A DNA stretch of 63,819 nucleotides, from the IMG/VR virus record IMGVR_UViG_3300049629_000862, positions 1 to 63,819 of that record, one strand, 5' to 3'. The position numbers and the translations under genes are program-made. Under the pieces are notes generated by a model. The model did not search any database and was not told where the DNA came from. It worked only from the letters and a program-made list of their open reading frames with translations. The DNA comes from a virus. Position 1 is the stretch's first letter. Each line of letters begins with the position of its first letter. Positions 1 to 9,162 of the stretch are shown here, piece after piece.

Positions 1-1
1 A

Positions 2-2818
2 ACAATTACTGCAAATACAATATTATCAGGTGGTTCCGCTAACATTATCAATGCAATTAATGCCGCTTCAGCCAATATTGTTGGTATAGCCAATGCAAAT
101 ACAGTTAATGTTGGAACATTATCAGCCGTAACTCAAGTCATAGCGGGTTCTATAACATCGAATGCTGGTATAACAGCAGCATCAGCGTCGATTGGAGCAG
201 GCGGGTTAACAGTATCAGGTAATTTTATAGTTACCGGAACAACAGTTAATGATTCTAATACAATAGTTCTTAGAACTTCATCTCCTCTCGCTCAATCTGA
301 TAAAGCATATTTCATGATTAATAGGGGCGAAAGAGCTACGGGCGCAACAGGTCCAACTGGTCCAAGAGCAAATGCTGAGATTAGATGGGATAATGCATCC
401 AATACATGGCAAATAAGAGATGTTGCAGGCGCCGATTTCAGTGTATATCATAATATTGTTACTGAAAAATATACTGCAAACACAACGAATGCGGGTATCG
501 TACAACTTAATGATACGACAACAAGTACAAGCACCACTTTAGCACCAACAGCAGCAGCGGTTAATACTTTAAGACTTGCAGTTAATTCTTCTGTTACATC
601 AAATGTTCTAAATTCTGGTGCAGCAGTAGTTGTTGCTCAGAATTTTGTGACAGCAGTTGATGATTCTGATCCAGGCAACGGTAACTTTAAGTTCAACAAT
701 GCCACTATTAGTTCGGCAACTTTTGCATACATGGATAACTTGGACACTTATGGAAATAGTATCACAGGTATTCTTGCAGCATATGCAGACTCAAATGGAG
801 TTACAAAAGGGCATCTAAGATTCTCCGTATTTGGTGCGTCAACAACAAAATACGCAGTCTTCGCCGTGACAGGTTCAACAGCAGCATCAGGTTATTATAA
901 AGTTGCATTGTCACATGTTTCAAGTGCAGGAACATTCGCTGCTTCTGATCTTGTTATGGTTCAATTTAGTAGAGCAGGTAATATTGGACCACAAGGACCA
1001 ATCGGACCAATTGGACCACAAGGACCAATCGGACCAATTGGACCACAAGGACCAATCGGACCACAAGGACCAATCGGACCAATCGGTCCACAAGGACCAA
1101 TAGGACCAATCGGTCCACAAGGACCAATCGGACCACAAGGACCAATCGGACCAATTGGACCACAAGGACCAATCGGACCAATCGGACCACAAGGACCAAT
1201 CGGACCAATCGGACCACAAGGACCAATAGGACCACAAGGACCAATCGGACCAATCGGACCACAAGGACCAATCGGACCAATTGGACCACAAGGACCAATC
1301 GGACCACAAGGACCAATAGGACCAATCGGTCCACAAGGACCAATAGGACCTATAGGACCACAAGGTCCAATTGGACCAATCGGTCCACAAGGACCAATCG
1401 GACCACAAGGACCAATCGGACCAATTGGACCACAAGGACCAATCGGACCAATCGGACCACAAGGACCAATCGGACCAATCGGACCACAAGGACCAATCGG
1501 ACCACAAGGACCAATAGGACCAATTGGACCACAAGGACCAATAGGACCACTTGGGCCAATAGGACCAATAGGACCACTTGGACCAATAGGACCAATAGGT
1601 CCACAAGGACCAATAGGACCAATAGGACCAGTAGGTACTTTAGATGCAAATAAAAATTTTGTTGTAATTGGTAGTGTTTGCGATCTAACAGCCACAGGTT
1701 GCCATAATACATTTATTGGGGATCTTGCTGGTCGCCGCACAACATTTGGAATATCAAACTTTTTCGTAGGTCGAGAGGCTGGTGCTTGCAACACCACTGG
1801 AGCCGATAACGTCTTCATTGGATTATGCGCTGGTGCTTGCAACATCACTGGATTCAATAACGTCTTCATTGGAAAATGTTCTGGAAGACAAAACGAAACG
1901 GGTAGTGCCAACATCTTTTTTGGAACTTATACTGGTTGTTTAAACACCGGTGGAAGCAATAACGTCTTAATTGGATCTCAAGCTGGTCGCTGCAATGGTA
2001 CAGGGAGCGGTAATAATATCATTGGAAGCGGAGCGGGTAAGTCTAATACCAGTGGAAGCAATAACGTCTTCCTTGGTTCAAACGCCGGTAACTTTAATAC
2101 CACCGCGGCGGACAACATCTTCATTGGTCGATGTGCTGGATTTAATAACACAACTGCTGGGTATAATGTCTTCATTGGCGGCTATGCCGGTTGCGGCAAC
2201 ACCACTGGATGCAGAAACATCGCTATTGGCAATCTTGCCGGTAGAGACAACACATTTGGCAACTGTAACTTATTTATTGGTGTATATGCCGGTCTTGTAA
2301 ACACCACTGGTTGCAACAATACCTTCATAGGTCGAGCTGCGGGTGCCAGCAATACAAGAGGTTGTAATAATATTTTCGTAGGTTGTTACAGTGGCTCAGG
2401 CCTTAATGGGCTTGCGAACATAACAACTGAATCAGATCGTATTATTATGGGGAATAGCTCTCATACATGCGCGCAAATACAAGTTGCATGGACAGCCGTT
2501 TCTGATATTCGTGATAAGTGCATATTTGGTAAAGTACCTCACGGTAAAGGATTCTTGAATCAAGTTAATCCTATCATATTCAGTTTCAAAGACCGTGAGA
2601 CTGGTCAACTTACTGATGAAAAGAAACGTTACGGTTTCTCTGCTCAAGAAATCCTTGAACTTGAAGGTGATGAACCTGTTCTAGTAGGAAATGATAATCC
2701 AGAAAAACTTGGGCTAACGGCAGAATACATCATACCAATTCTTGTAAATGCTATTAATGAACTTTCAGCCGAACTAGAAATCGTTAAATCGGAGATAGAA
2801 GAACTAAAAAGGAAATAA
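2..2818 (+). CDS. Long tail fibre with collagen-like shaft and S74-type chaperone tail (5' end outside window)
   Basis: The frame is open from base 2, so the ATG at 314 is internal and the gene is cut by the window edge. The visible 938 residues show, in order, an Ala/Asn/Thr-rich head, a conserved fibre domain (NRG...WQIRD, about residues 100-150), a long Gly-Pro-Ile/Gly-Pro-Gln shaft (about 328-544), some 15 repeats of the NNVFIGxxAG type that should form a trimeric beta-roll (about 560-810), and a C-terminal domain beginning SDIRDK and ending in a coiled coil. That tail matches the Peptidase_S74 intramolecular chaperone, which trimerises fibres and then cleaves itself at the Ser. Expected to be a host-contact fibre. 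The domain reading is firm; the receptor is unknown. Confidence 0.88.
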   Translation, partial: TITANTILSGGSANIINAINAASANIVGIANANTVNVGTLSAVTQVIAGSITSNAGITAASASIGAGGLTVSGNFIVTGTTVNDSNTIVLRTSSPLAQSDKAYFMINRGERATGATGPTGPRANAEIRWDNASNTWQIRDVAGADFSVYHNIVTEKYTANTTNAGIVQLNDTTTSTSTTLAPTAAAVNTLRLAVNSSVTSNVLNSGAAVVVAQNFVTAVDDSDPGNGNFKFNNATISSATFAYMDNLDTYGNSITGILAAYADSNGVTKGHLRFSVFGASTTKYAVFAVTGSTAASGYYKVALSHVSSAGTFAASDLVMVQFSRAGNIGPQGPIGPIGPQGPIGPIGPQGPIGPQGPIGPIGPQGPIGPIGPQGPIGPQGPIGPIGPQGPIGPIGPQGPIGPIGPQGPIGPQGPIGPIGPQGPIGPIGPQGPIGPQGPIGPIGPQGPIGPIGPQGPIGPIGPQGPIGPQGPIGPIGPQGPIGPIGPQGPIGPIGPQGPIGPQGPIGPIGPQGPIGPLGPIGPIGPLGPIGPIGPQGPIGPIGPVGTLDANKNFVVIGSVCDLTATGCHNTFIGDLAGRRTTFGISNFFVGREAGACNTTGADNVFIGLCAGACNITGFNNVFIGKCSGRQNETGSANIFFGTYTGCLNTGGSNNVLIGSQAGRCNGTGSGNNIIGSGAGKSNTSGSNNVFLGSNAGNFNTTAADNIFIGRCAGFNNTTAGYNVFIGGYAGCGNTTGCRNIAIGNLAGRDNTFGNCNLFIGVYAGLVNTTGCNNTFIGRAAGASNTRGCNNIFVGCYSGSGLNGLANITTESDRIIMGNSSHTCAQIQVAWTAVSDIRDKCIFGKVPHGKGFLNQVNPIIFSFKDRETGQLTDEKKRYGFSAQEILELEGDEPVLVGNDNPEKLGLTAEYIIPILVNAINELSAELEIVKSEIEELKRK
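983..1635 (+). repeat. Collagen-like (GPIGPQ)n coding repeat
   Basis: Tandem 9-bp Gly-Pro-X codons, mostly GGACCAATC and GGACCACAA, run without interruption for about 650 bp inside the fibre gene. Because GGNCC is self-complementary, the opposite strand is also open and reads Gly-Pro-Ile/Cys. This is a coding shaft, not a CRISPR or minisatellite. Confidence 0.95.
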
Positions 2819-2827
2819 CCTGCTTTA

Positions 2828-2834
2828 CTAAATA
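2828..2834 (+). promoter_or_regulatory. Putative T4-like late promoter (CTAAATA)
   Basis: CTAAATATA lies 22 bases before the ATG at 2857 in a short intergenic gap. It matches the late -10 motif repeated upstream of many genes in this window. Confidence 0.5.
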
Positions 2835-2856
2835 TACCGACTAGAAAGGAAAATTT

Positions 2857-3210
2857 ATGCCAGCAGGTTATTCTGAATTATTTCTTGAGCAAGGAGCAGA
2901 CTTTAACACATCAATTACTCTTGATGATGTGAGTGGTGTTGCATTCAATTTAGTAAATTATACAGCATCTTCACAAATGAGAAAGTCATATTACTCATCG
3001 AACGCTGCTGCTACGTTTACCGTTTCAACCGGGGCGGTACCTTCAGCAGGTGTAATTACATTGTCTTTAAATTCGGCAAACACTGCTAACATATATCCTG
3101 GCAGATATGTATATGATGTTTACATTACCTCAAATGTGGGAAGAATTCGAGTATTGGAGGGTATAGTTAATGTAAGCCCACAAGTTACTAAATTACCAGG
3201 AATGCTATAA
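2857..3210 (+). CDS. Small virion-associated protein, Ig-like/baseplate type
   Basis: 117 residues, start preceded by an AGAAAGGA ribosome site. The sequence opens with a conserved YSELFLEQGADF segment, has a central SSQMRKSYYS stretch and ends in beta-rich text (PGRYVYDVYIT, VLEGIVNVSPQVT). Proteins of this shape occur beside fibre genes in many T4-like cyanophages and pelagiphages and are usually called structural. Its stop codon overlaps the next ATG (TAATG), so the two are probably co-translated. It may be a baseplate or fibre attachment adaptor; the exact role is not recognisable. Confidence 0.6.
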   Translation: MPAGYSELFLEQGADFNTSITLDDVSGVAFNLVNYTASSQMRKSYYSSNAAATFTVSTGAVPSAGVITLSLNSANTANIYPGRYVYDVYITSNVGRIRVLEGIVNVSPQVTKLPGML

Positions 3211-3434
3211 TGTCACAAACAATAGGTACAGTGAGTGTAAAGGTAAATAGCACTCCTTCTGTTAGAGTACAATCAATTCAATATTTACCAAATCCAGCCG
3301 AGTATACTATTAAAGATGCTTCTGACTTGGAAATTTCAAATAATTTGACAGGGCGTGGAGTTTTAACCTACGACGAAACTAATCAAGAATTTGTCGTGCA
3401 AGATATACCAAGACTAAACGGAGGCACATTCTAA
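3210..3434 (+). CDS. Small fibre-module protein of unknown function
   Basis: 74 residues, starting at the TAATG overlap with the preceding gene and ending one base before the next ATG. No known domain is recognised. Its last residues (LNGGTF) nearly repeat the end of the following fibre protein (LDGGTF), and the DNA around both stops is almost the same, so the two genes share a C-terminal tag. It is likely a minor virion component or fibre adaptor translated with its neighbours. Confidence 0.55.
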   Translation: MSQTIGTVSVKVNSTPSVRVQSIQYLPNPAEYTIKDASDLEISNNLTGRGVLTYDETNQEFVVQDIPRLNGGTF

Positions 3435-3435
3435 A

Positions 3436-5172
3436 ATGGCTGGAGCAACCAATACAATCATTCAGATTTTACGTTCGAACACTACTGCATATCCTACCAC
3501 TTTAGAGCCAGGTGAACAGGCGTATTCATACGTATCACAAAGACTTTTCATTGGTAATACTGATAATTCTGTTATTACAATTGGCGGTAAATATTATGTT
3601 GATCTAATTGATAATGCGACTGCATCCAATACGGGCAACACTCTTGTTCGCCGTGATAATGCCGGCAATGTTGCGTTCAAAATGGTTTCTGTTGCAGACA
3701 ATGCATCACAGTCTACAGATGTTGTCAATAAAAATTATCTAGATTCCAGAATCAATGCACTGTCATCAAATACAATTTATGATGGTGCACCTATTGGTAC
3801 AAATGGTTATTCTAATGTTCATGTAAATTCCGCAGTCGGTGGTGGGCAAGTTATTGTTGTTGCAAATAATACAACAGTTGCAACATTTACCAAAACAACT
3901 GCAACATTTGTACAAGATGTTGGTATTACAGGAAATCTTGTAGTCAGAGGCACAACATCTTATACGAATGTACAATCACTTCTTGTTTCAAACAATGACA
4001 TTGTACTGAATGCAAACGCAGCAGGTTATCCATTAATCAATGCATACATTACAGTCAATCGTGGTGCAGCAGATAATTCTGCAATTATTTGGAATGAGGC
4101 TACAGATAGATGGCAAGTTGATAATGCCATAGGAACAAATTATGATATTGTTGACACAGGTGGTGGGCAATCGATTGGTGGTACAACAACACTTAATGCT
4201 GCATCAGTAACAAATGGTTTACATGCAGGCACATTAGAAGTTTCTGGGCATACAAATGTTGCATCACTGACAGCAAATAGCACAATTATTACCAATCAGT
4301 TGATCGTTGCATCAAACGTACAACTTGCGAACGTAGCAAACGTTGCGTATTACGGTAACGTAGTTGATGCGGCCACACCAGTGATTGGCAAACATTACAT
4401 TATGATATCTGATGGCAATTCAGGTAACAACAGATTTCATGCAAATTCGTTACTTGCTTTTGATACCTCAAACACCACATTTGCTGTTGGTTATTCTGCT
4501 TATACACCATTGCCTAATACATTGTACCAAGCAACTGGATCATCAATAGCATATATTCAAAACAATATACAAAATATAAACAATGAGGGTTCTGGCGACT
4601 GGGTTGCTACAGCCGATAATGGTGATGACACAAAAGGTTACATCGATATGGGTATTGCCGGAGGCGCCTACACATATGATGGTTTCCATAAACCTAATGA
4701 CGGTTACTTGTTTGTTGCAGGCAACACTGGGCAAGGGCTAGGCAACTTATGGATTGGTACTGCTGTATCCAACACATTAAACCAAACGATAGGTTCAATA
4801 TACTTTCATTTAGGTTATGAGTCTTCATCAAATATAGTTGGTTACATTAGCCGTCAAGGCAATAATCCAGCAAACAATGCTACATGGGCAATAAACAAAA
4901 CCACTGGCGCAAATCACAATTATTCACTTGATGTAAATGGTGCAGCGAATGTTTCTTCACTTTTCATAAACGGAACACAAGTTCTTGGGCAATCATTCGC
5001 ACTTCCAGTTTCATTTGGTGGCACAGGGTTAACTTCTGTAACGGCAAATGCAGTTTTATTTGGTTCAGGATCAGGCACTTTAGGTGTCACAAATGCGCCA
5101 ACAGCCGGGCAAGTTTTACAATATAGAACAGATGGTGTTAAATTTGGTGGGCTAGATGGAGGAACATTCTAA
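3436..5172 (+). CDS. Tail fibre protein
   Basis: 578 residues. The N-terminus (TIIQILRSNTT, then QRLFIGNTDN) is the virion-attachment head also found in the fibre starting at 5706. A second domain (about 175-240: VVRGTTSYTNVQ, VNRGAADNSAIIW, RWQVDN) matches the head region of the first fibre in the window. Later parts are Asn/Thr-rich and beta-like, with a final FGGTGLTSVTANAVLFGSG segment typical of phage fibre tips. There is no collagen repeat. It is expected to be a structural or host-range protein of the same fibre system; the partner order is inferred. Confidence 0.75.
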   Translation: MAGATNTIIQILRSNTTAYPTTLEPGEQAYSYVSQRLFIGNTDNSVITIGGKYYVDLIDNATASNTGNTLVRRDNAGNVAFKMVSVADNASQSTDVVNKNYLDSRINALSSNTIYDGAPIGTNGYSNVHVNSAVGGGQVIVVANNTTVATFTKTTATFVQDVGITGNLVVRGTTSYTNVQSLLVSNNDIVLNANAAGYPLINAYITVNRGAADNSAIIWNEATDRWQVDNAIGTNYDIVDTGGGQSIGGTTTLNAASVTNGLHAGTLEVSGHTNVASLTANSTIITNQLIVASNVQLANVANVAYYGNVVDAATPVIGKHYIMISDGNSGNNRFHANSLLAFDTSNTTFAVGYSAYTPLPNTLYQATGSSIAYIQNNIQNINNEGSGDWVATADNGDDTKGYIDMGIAGGAYTYDGFHKPNDGYLFVAGNTGQGLGNLWIGTAVSNTLNQTIGSIYFHLGYESSSNIVGYISRQGNNPANNATWAINKTTGANHNYSLDVNGAANVSSLFINGTQVLGQSFALPVSFGGTGLTSVTANAVLFGSGSGTLGVTNAPTAGQVLQYRTDGVKFGGLDGGTF

Positions 5173-5175
5173 ATA
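5169..5175 (+). promoter_or_regulatory. Putative late promoter (CTAAATA)
   Basis: CTAAATAATAT overlaps the stop codon of the upstream fibre gene, 33 bases before the ATG at 5209. Same motif as at other late genes here. Confidence 0.45.
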
Positions 5176-5208
5176 ATATCATGTTTACATTAATGATGAG
5201 GTTCGAAA

Positions 5209-5706
5209 ATGAATCAAGAAAAATTTATAAATTCGTATATAGAATTACTTAATTCAACATTAACTGAGGCTATACAAAAAAATATAACAATACTGGCTCA
5301 AAAAAATGTTTTAGAAAATGAATTAAATGAGTTTAAAAGTGTTGTAGATTCAAGTAAGAATACACTTAAAAACAATCTTGAACAGAAAGAGAAAGAAATT
5401 GTTGAATTAAAAAATCAATTAAATGATGCAAGAAGACAAAAAGATATTGCAGCAGTTGAATCGAATGAACTGAAAAAGAATGCGCAACACATTGATACTT
5501 TTAAAAGTGAACTCATCAAAACAAGAAGTGAAATTGATAGGCTTAACAAAGAATTACAAGAAAAGGAAAATACGATTAATAAATTAACAGAAGAAGTGGA
5601 AACATTAAAAAATGATTCTGTTAAAATTATTCCTGTGAAGAAGTCTGTCAAAAAAGCCGTTGAAATAAAAGAAACACCTCTTGTCAAGGATGCAGGTAAC
5701 TTTTAA
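5209..5706 (+). CDS. Coiled-coil protein of the fibre module
   Basis: 165 residues, Lys/Glu-rich, with heptad-like Leu/Ile spacing from about residue 10 to 135. This predicts one long parallel coiled coil, followed by a basic linker ([11 protein letters not shown]). There is no signal peptide or membrane segment. It is preceded by a GAGG ribosome site and overlaps the next fibre gene by one base (TAATG). A rod-like spacer or fibre assembly chaperone would fit; no family was recognised. Confidence 0.6.
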   Translation: MNQEKFINSYIELLNSTLTEAIQKNITILAQKNVLENELNEFKSVVDSSKNTLKNNLEQKEKEIVELKNQLNDARRQKDIAAVESNELKKNAQHIDTFKSELIKTRSEIDRLNKELQEKENTINKLTEEVETLKNDSVKIIPVKKSVKKAVEIKETPLVKDAGNF

Positions 5707-8150
5707 TGTCAAACACAGTAATTCAAATAAAGAGATCATCAGCAACAGGTAATATTCCTGATACTGGTTCGATTATACATGGTGAATTAGCAATTAACTA
5801 TGCTGACGGTAAACTTTATTACAAGACGGACACCAACACCGTCGATTCCATTTACACACCAAATTTATATGAAACACTCAATGTAAGTGGAACACTTCTA
5901 GTACCAACAACACCAACAGAAATTTTAAATATTATTGGTGCAAATGGTATTTCCGTATCTGGCAATTCAACAACAGATACGATAAGAATCGATGAAACTC
6001 TAAGCCCAATAATCAATTCTGCATATGCTCAAGCAAATGCTGCTTTTAACTATGCAAATAACATTTCTCTTACTCCAGGTCCAACCGGTCCACAGGGACC
6101 AACTGGAGCCACAGGTCCAACAGGTCCCACTGGTGCAGCAGGCGACAAATATTCAACAACTAGTGCAACATCATATACAATTCTTGGAAATGGAAATACA
6201 GCTTCAATAGTAATTGGAACGAGTTTAAATTATTCTGTCGGGCAAGCAATTCGAATTGCAAATACAGTCTCAATATACCAAGATGCAGACGTAACTTATT
6301 ACGATTCAAGTAATGGCTTTTTACAATTCTTTACAATAGGTTTCAGTGGCTCAGGCACATACAATTTTTGGAACGTAAATTTAGCCGGTGCGGTCGGTGC
6401 TGCTGGACCAACAGGACCACAGGGTCCAATTGGTCCAATAGGACCAACAGGTCCTCAAGGTCCAATTGGTCCAATAGGACCAACAGGTCCTCAAGGACCA
6501 ATCGGTCCAACAGGTCCACAAGGTCCAATTGGTACAATAGGACCAACAGGTCCACAAGGACCAATTGGTGATACGGGACCACAGGGACCAATCGGTCCAA
6601 TTGGACCACAAGGTCCGATAGGACCAATAGGTCCACAAGGTCCGATTGGACCCATCGGTCCGATTGGACCAACAGGTCCACAGGGACCACAAGGAAATAC
6701 AGGACCAACAGGTCCACAGGGGCCTCAAGGTGATACTGGACCGCAAGGTCCAATCGGTCCCATCGGTCCTATTGGTCCCATTGGTCCACAAGGTCCCATT
6801 GGACCAATAGGTCCACAAGGTCCAATCGGTCCCATCGGTCCTATTGGTCCCATTGGTCCACAAGGTCCCATTGGACCAATAGGTCCACAAGGTCCAATCG
6901 GTCCCATTGGACCAATCGGTCCAATTGGTCCTACTGGACCACAAGGTCCAATTGGACCAATAGGTCCAATCGGTCCCGTTGGTCCACAAGGTCCCATCGG
7001 TCCTATTGGGCCCATAGGTCCAATCGGTCCAATAGGACCAACAGGACCACAGGGGCCAATAGGACCAGGAGGTCCGGGCGGTCCAGGTGGACCAATCGGC
7101 CCCATAGGCCCCATCGGTCCAATTGGTCCTATTGGTCCAACAGGCCCACAAGGTCCAATTGGACCAGGAGGTCCAGGTGGTCCAATCGGTCCTATTGGTC
7201 CAATCGGTCCAATTGGTCCTATTGGTCCAACAGGCCCACAAGGTCCAATTGGACCAGGAGGTCCAGGTGGTCCAATCGGTCCTATTGGGCCCATCGGCCC
7301 CATCGGTCCAATAGGTCCTACTGGTCCACAAGGTCCAATTGGACCAGGAGGTCCAGGTGGTCCAATCGGTCCTATTGGTCCAATCGGTCCAATTGGTCCT
7401 ATTGGTCCAACAGGCCCACAAGGTCCAATTGGACCAGGAGGTCCAGGTGGTCCAATCGGTCCTATTGGGCCCATCGGCCCCATCGGTCCAATAGGTCCTA
7501 CTGGTCCACAAGGTCCTATTGGTCCAGGTGGTCCAGGTGGTCCCATAGGTCCCATAGGTCCCATAGGTCCAATCGGTCCAATAGGTCCTACTGGTCCACA
7601 AGGTCCTATTGGTCCAGGTGGTCCAGGTGGTCCCATAGGTCCCATAGGTCCAATCGGTCCTATCGGCCCATCCACAGCAATTAATGCAACAAACACAACT
7701 TCATCATTCAATAACTATCTGGTTGGTGTGCCTGCTGCCGGTTCTAATCAGACACCATATGTTTCTGTAACAAATGCAGTCTATGTAAATCCAAGCACAG
7801 GTACACTGTTTGCTGTTGCTAAATCGTTCCGTATTCCACATCCAACAAAAACAGGTAAGATGTTGGTCTATGGTTCGTTAGAAGGTCCAGAAAACGGTGT
7901 GTATGCTCGCGGTAGATTGACTGGTGGTAATGTCATTGAGTTACCAGATTATTGGGCACATCTTGTTCATGACGATACAATCACTGTACAGCTAACAGCC
8001 ATTGGTAGAAAACAAAATCTTTATGTTAAAAAAGTGGAAGGTAATATGATAACAATCGGCTACTCAGACATGGAAGTTTCCGGTATCGACTGTTACTATT
8101 ACATCATGGCTGAACGTAAAGATGTGGAGAAATTGGTAGTGGAGGAATAA
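5706..8150 (+). CDS. Collagen-like tail fibre with conserved tip domain
   Basis: 814 residues. The head ([28 protein letters not shown]) is the fibre attachment domain shared with the gene at 3436. A short [10 protein letters not shown] patch (about 122-143) precedes a small globular domain, then a Gly-Pro-X shaft of some 420 residues that switches from GPIGPQ to GPGGPGGPI units. The tip ([20 protein letters not shown], then ELPDYW and ITVQLTAIG) is a conserved C-terminal domain of phage fibres related to S74-type tips but without a visible cleavage dyad. Probably a long host-recognition fibre; proline content makes it a candidate substrate for the 2OG oxygenase at 41029. Confidence 0.85.
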   Translation: MSNTVIQIKRSSATGNIPDTGSIIHGELAINYADGKLYYKTDTNTVDSIYTPNLYETLNVSGTLLVPTTPTEILNIIGANGISVSGNSTTDTIRIDETLSPIINSAYAQANAAFNYANNISLTPGPTGPQGPTGATGPTGPTGAAGDKYSTTSATSYTILGNGNTASIVIGTSLNYSVGQAIRIANTVSIYQDADVTYYDSSNGFLQFFTIGFSGSGTYNFWNVNLAGAVGAAGPTGPQGPIGPIGPTGPQGPIGPIGPTGPQGPIGPTGPQGPIGTIGPTGPQGPIGDTGPQGPIGPIGPQGPIGPIGPQGPIGPIGPIGPTGPQGPQGNTGPTGPQGPQGDTGPQGPIGPIGPIGPIGPQGPIGPIGPQGPIGPIGPIGPIGPQGPIGPIGPQGPIGPIGPIGPIGPTGPQGPIGPIGPIGPVGPQGPIGPIGPIGPIGPIGPTGPQGPIGPGGPGGPGGPIGPIGPIGPIGPIGPTGPQGPIGPGGPGGPIGPIGPIGPIGPIGPTGPQGPIGPGGPGGPIGPIGPIGPIGPIGPTGPQGPIGPGGPGGPIGPIGPIGPIGPIGPTGPQGPIGPGGPGGPIGPIGPIGPIGPIGPTGPQGPIGPGGPGGPIGPIGPIGPIGPIGPTGPQGPIGPGGPGGPIGPIGPIGPIGPSTAINATNTTSSFNNYLVGVPAAGSNQTPYVSVTNAVYVNPSTGTLFAVAKSFRIPHPTKTGKMLVYGSLEGPENGVYARGRLTGGNVIELPDYWAHLVHDDTITVQLTAIGRKQNLYVKKVEGNMITIGYSDMEVSGIDCYYYIMAERKDVEKLVVEE
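6406..7671 (+). repeat. Collagen-like shaft repeat with 90-bp higher-order units
   Basis: Gly-Pro-X codons run for about 1.27 kb. From about 7050 the array has a 90-bp (30-residue) period: [17 protein letters not shown] followed by GPI triplets. Several copies are nearly identical at DNA level and recur in the fibre gene at 14279, which suggests exchange between the two genes. Confidence 0.9.
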
Positions 8151-8151
8151 A

Positions 8152-8904
8152 TTGGCAACTTTTTATAACCAAGAATTTTCTTTTGCTACAACCGCTAAGG
8201 ATCTTCTTGCGAAATATCCCCTTACATATCAAAAAGATGGTTATTACATGTTGTATCCGAGCGGAAGAACAGGCCCAGGACAAGTAGTTTATTGCGATAT
8301 GACCACCGATGGAGGAGGATGGATGATGATAGCAAGAAGTCATCCATCCACAGTAAACTATAATGGTCAAAATTGGGGTTGGAGAGGAGGTCCTATAGGA
8401 TCTATTAAAGACTTTTCTCAGGCATATCAAGCAGGTTGGTTGACATATTGGGATTCGATGGGTCAAACATTTACAGAATTTATTTTCGGTAATAGAAGTA
8501 ATATATACAACAACTCATGGGGGCCCTTCATTTATAAAAGAGGTATAACTTATACAGATTTGATTAACAGTGACACACAACAAGGTGGATCAACGTCCAC
8601 TTTAAAATCAGATACGAATGTTTACGGCACAACATCTTTTCCAGGAATGCAAGGCGCTATAGGTTATCCTGTAACGGGCACCAGTAATAATATTTACTAC
8701 ATGCGAGATTGTTGCGGATTTGCTGGATATGGTGGAACAGCTACATCAATGGTAACCGTATATTGCGGCGCCAACTTCTATTATGCAGGTCCTTGGTGTG
8801 GTGGATCTACAACAGATGGTAGTGGCAACTTTCAAAATGGATCTTATGATTCGAATGGGCTAAGATTTGGTGGGACTAACCAATACATGATTATGGTGAG
8901 ATAA
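8152..8904 (+). CDS. Fibrinogen/intelectin-like lectin domain protein
   Basis: 250 residues from a TTG start with a strong GGAGG site just upstream. Residues about 30-65 (YYMLYPSG, QVVYCDMTTDGGGWMMIAR) match the opening of fibrinogen-related/intelectin domains. These fold around a Cys pair and bind acetylated or exocyclic-diol sugars, often with calcium. The C-terminal half contains further Cys and Gly/Trp patches (RDCCGFAGYGG, PWCGGSTTDG) fitting the rest of such a domain. Its place directly after a fibre gene suggests a tip adhesin that binds surface glycans. The family call is from motif reading only. Confidence 0.7.
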   Translation: MATFYNQEFSFATTAKDLLAKYPLTYQKDGYYMLYPSGRTGPGQVVYCDMTTDGGGWMMIARSHPSTVNYNGQNWGWRGGPIGSIKDFSQAYQAGWLTYWDSMGQTFTEFIFGNRSNIYNNSWGPFIYKRGITYTDLINSDTQQGGSTSTLKSDTNVYGTTSFPGMQGAIGYPVTGTSNNIYYMRDCCGFAGYGGTATSMVTVYCGANFYYAGPWCGGSTTDGSGNFQNGSYDSNGLRFGGTNQYMIMVR

Positions 8905-9162
8905 ATGGAATATAGATTTCAAATTTTAACAAAAACTGGTATTATAGAATCTTTAGTGCAAAGTGAATCAGATTTTTCTTGTGCACCTTTTGGTTATGTT
9001 CCATACCGAGTTATATCGACATGCGAATGTGAACCACAAGTAATAGATGATTTTTGGAATTGTGTGGATATTGTGCTTCAGAATAATAATGCAACAACTG
9101 ACGATTATATAAGAGCCGTCAGAGCATATGTAGGTGATACAATTTACGGAGAACATGAATAA
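8905..9162 (+). CDS. Small protein between two lectin genes
   Basis: 85 residues beginning directly after the preceding stop and overlapping the following ATG by one base, so it belongs to the same translated block. It contains a CAPFGYVPYRV patch and a CECEP motif, with no membrane segment. No family was recognised. Similar short proteins between adhesin genes often act as fibre chaperones, but that is only contextual. Confidence 0.5.
   Translation: MEYRFQILTKTGIIESLVQSESDFSCAPFGYVPYRVISTCECEPQVIDDFWNCVDIVLQNNNATTDDYIRAVRAYVGDTIYGEHE

Noticed and set aside
983-1635. Possible CRISPR or DNA minisatellite
   Set aside because: The 9-bp periodicity keeps the reading frame and encodes Gly-Pro-X; there are no spacers.
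961-1914. Long minus-strand ORF reading Gly-Pro-Ile/Gly-Pro-Cys; similar ones at 6725-7711 and 14611-15258
   Set aside because: These are mirror images of the collagen-like repeats: GGNCC is self-complementary, so both strands stay open. No ribosome sites or independent domains are present.
314-2818. ATG at 314 as the start of the first fibre
   Set aside because: The same frame is open and fibre-like from base 2, so the gene begins outside the window.
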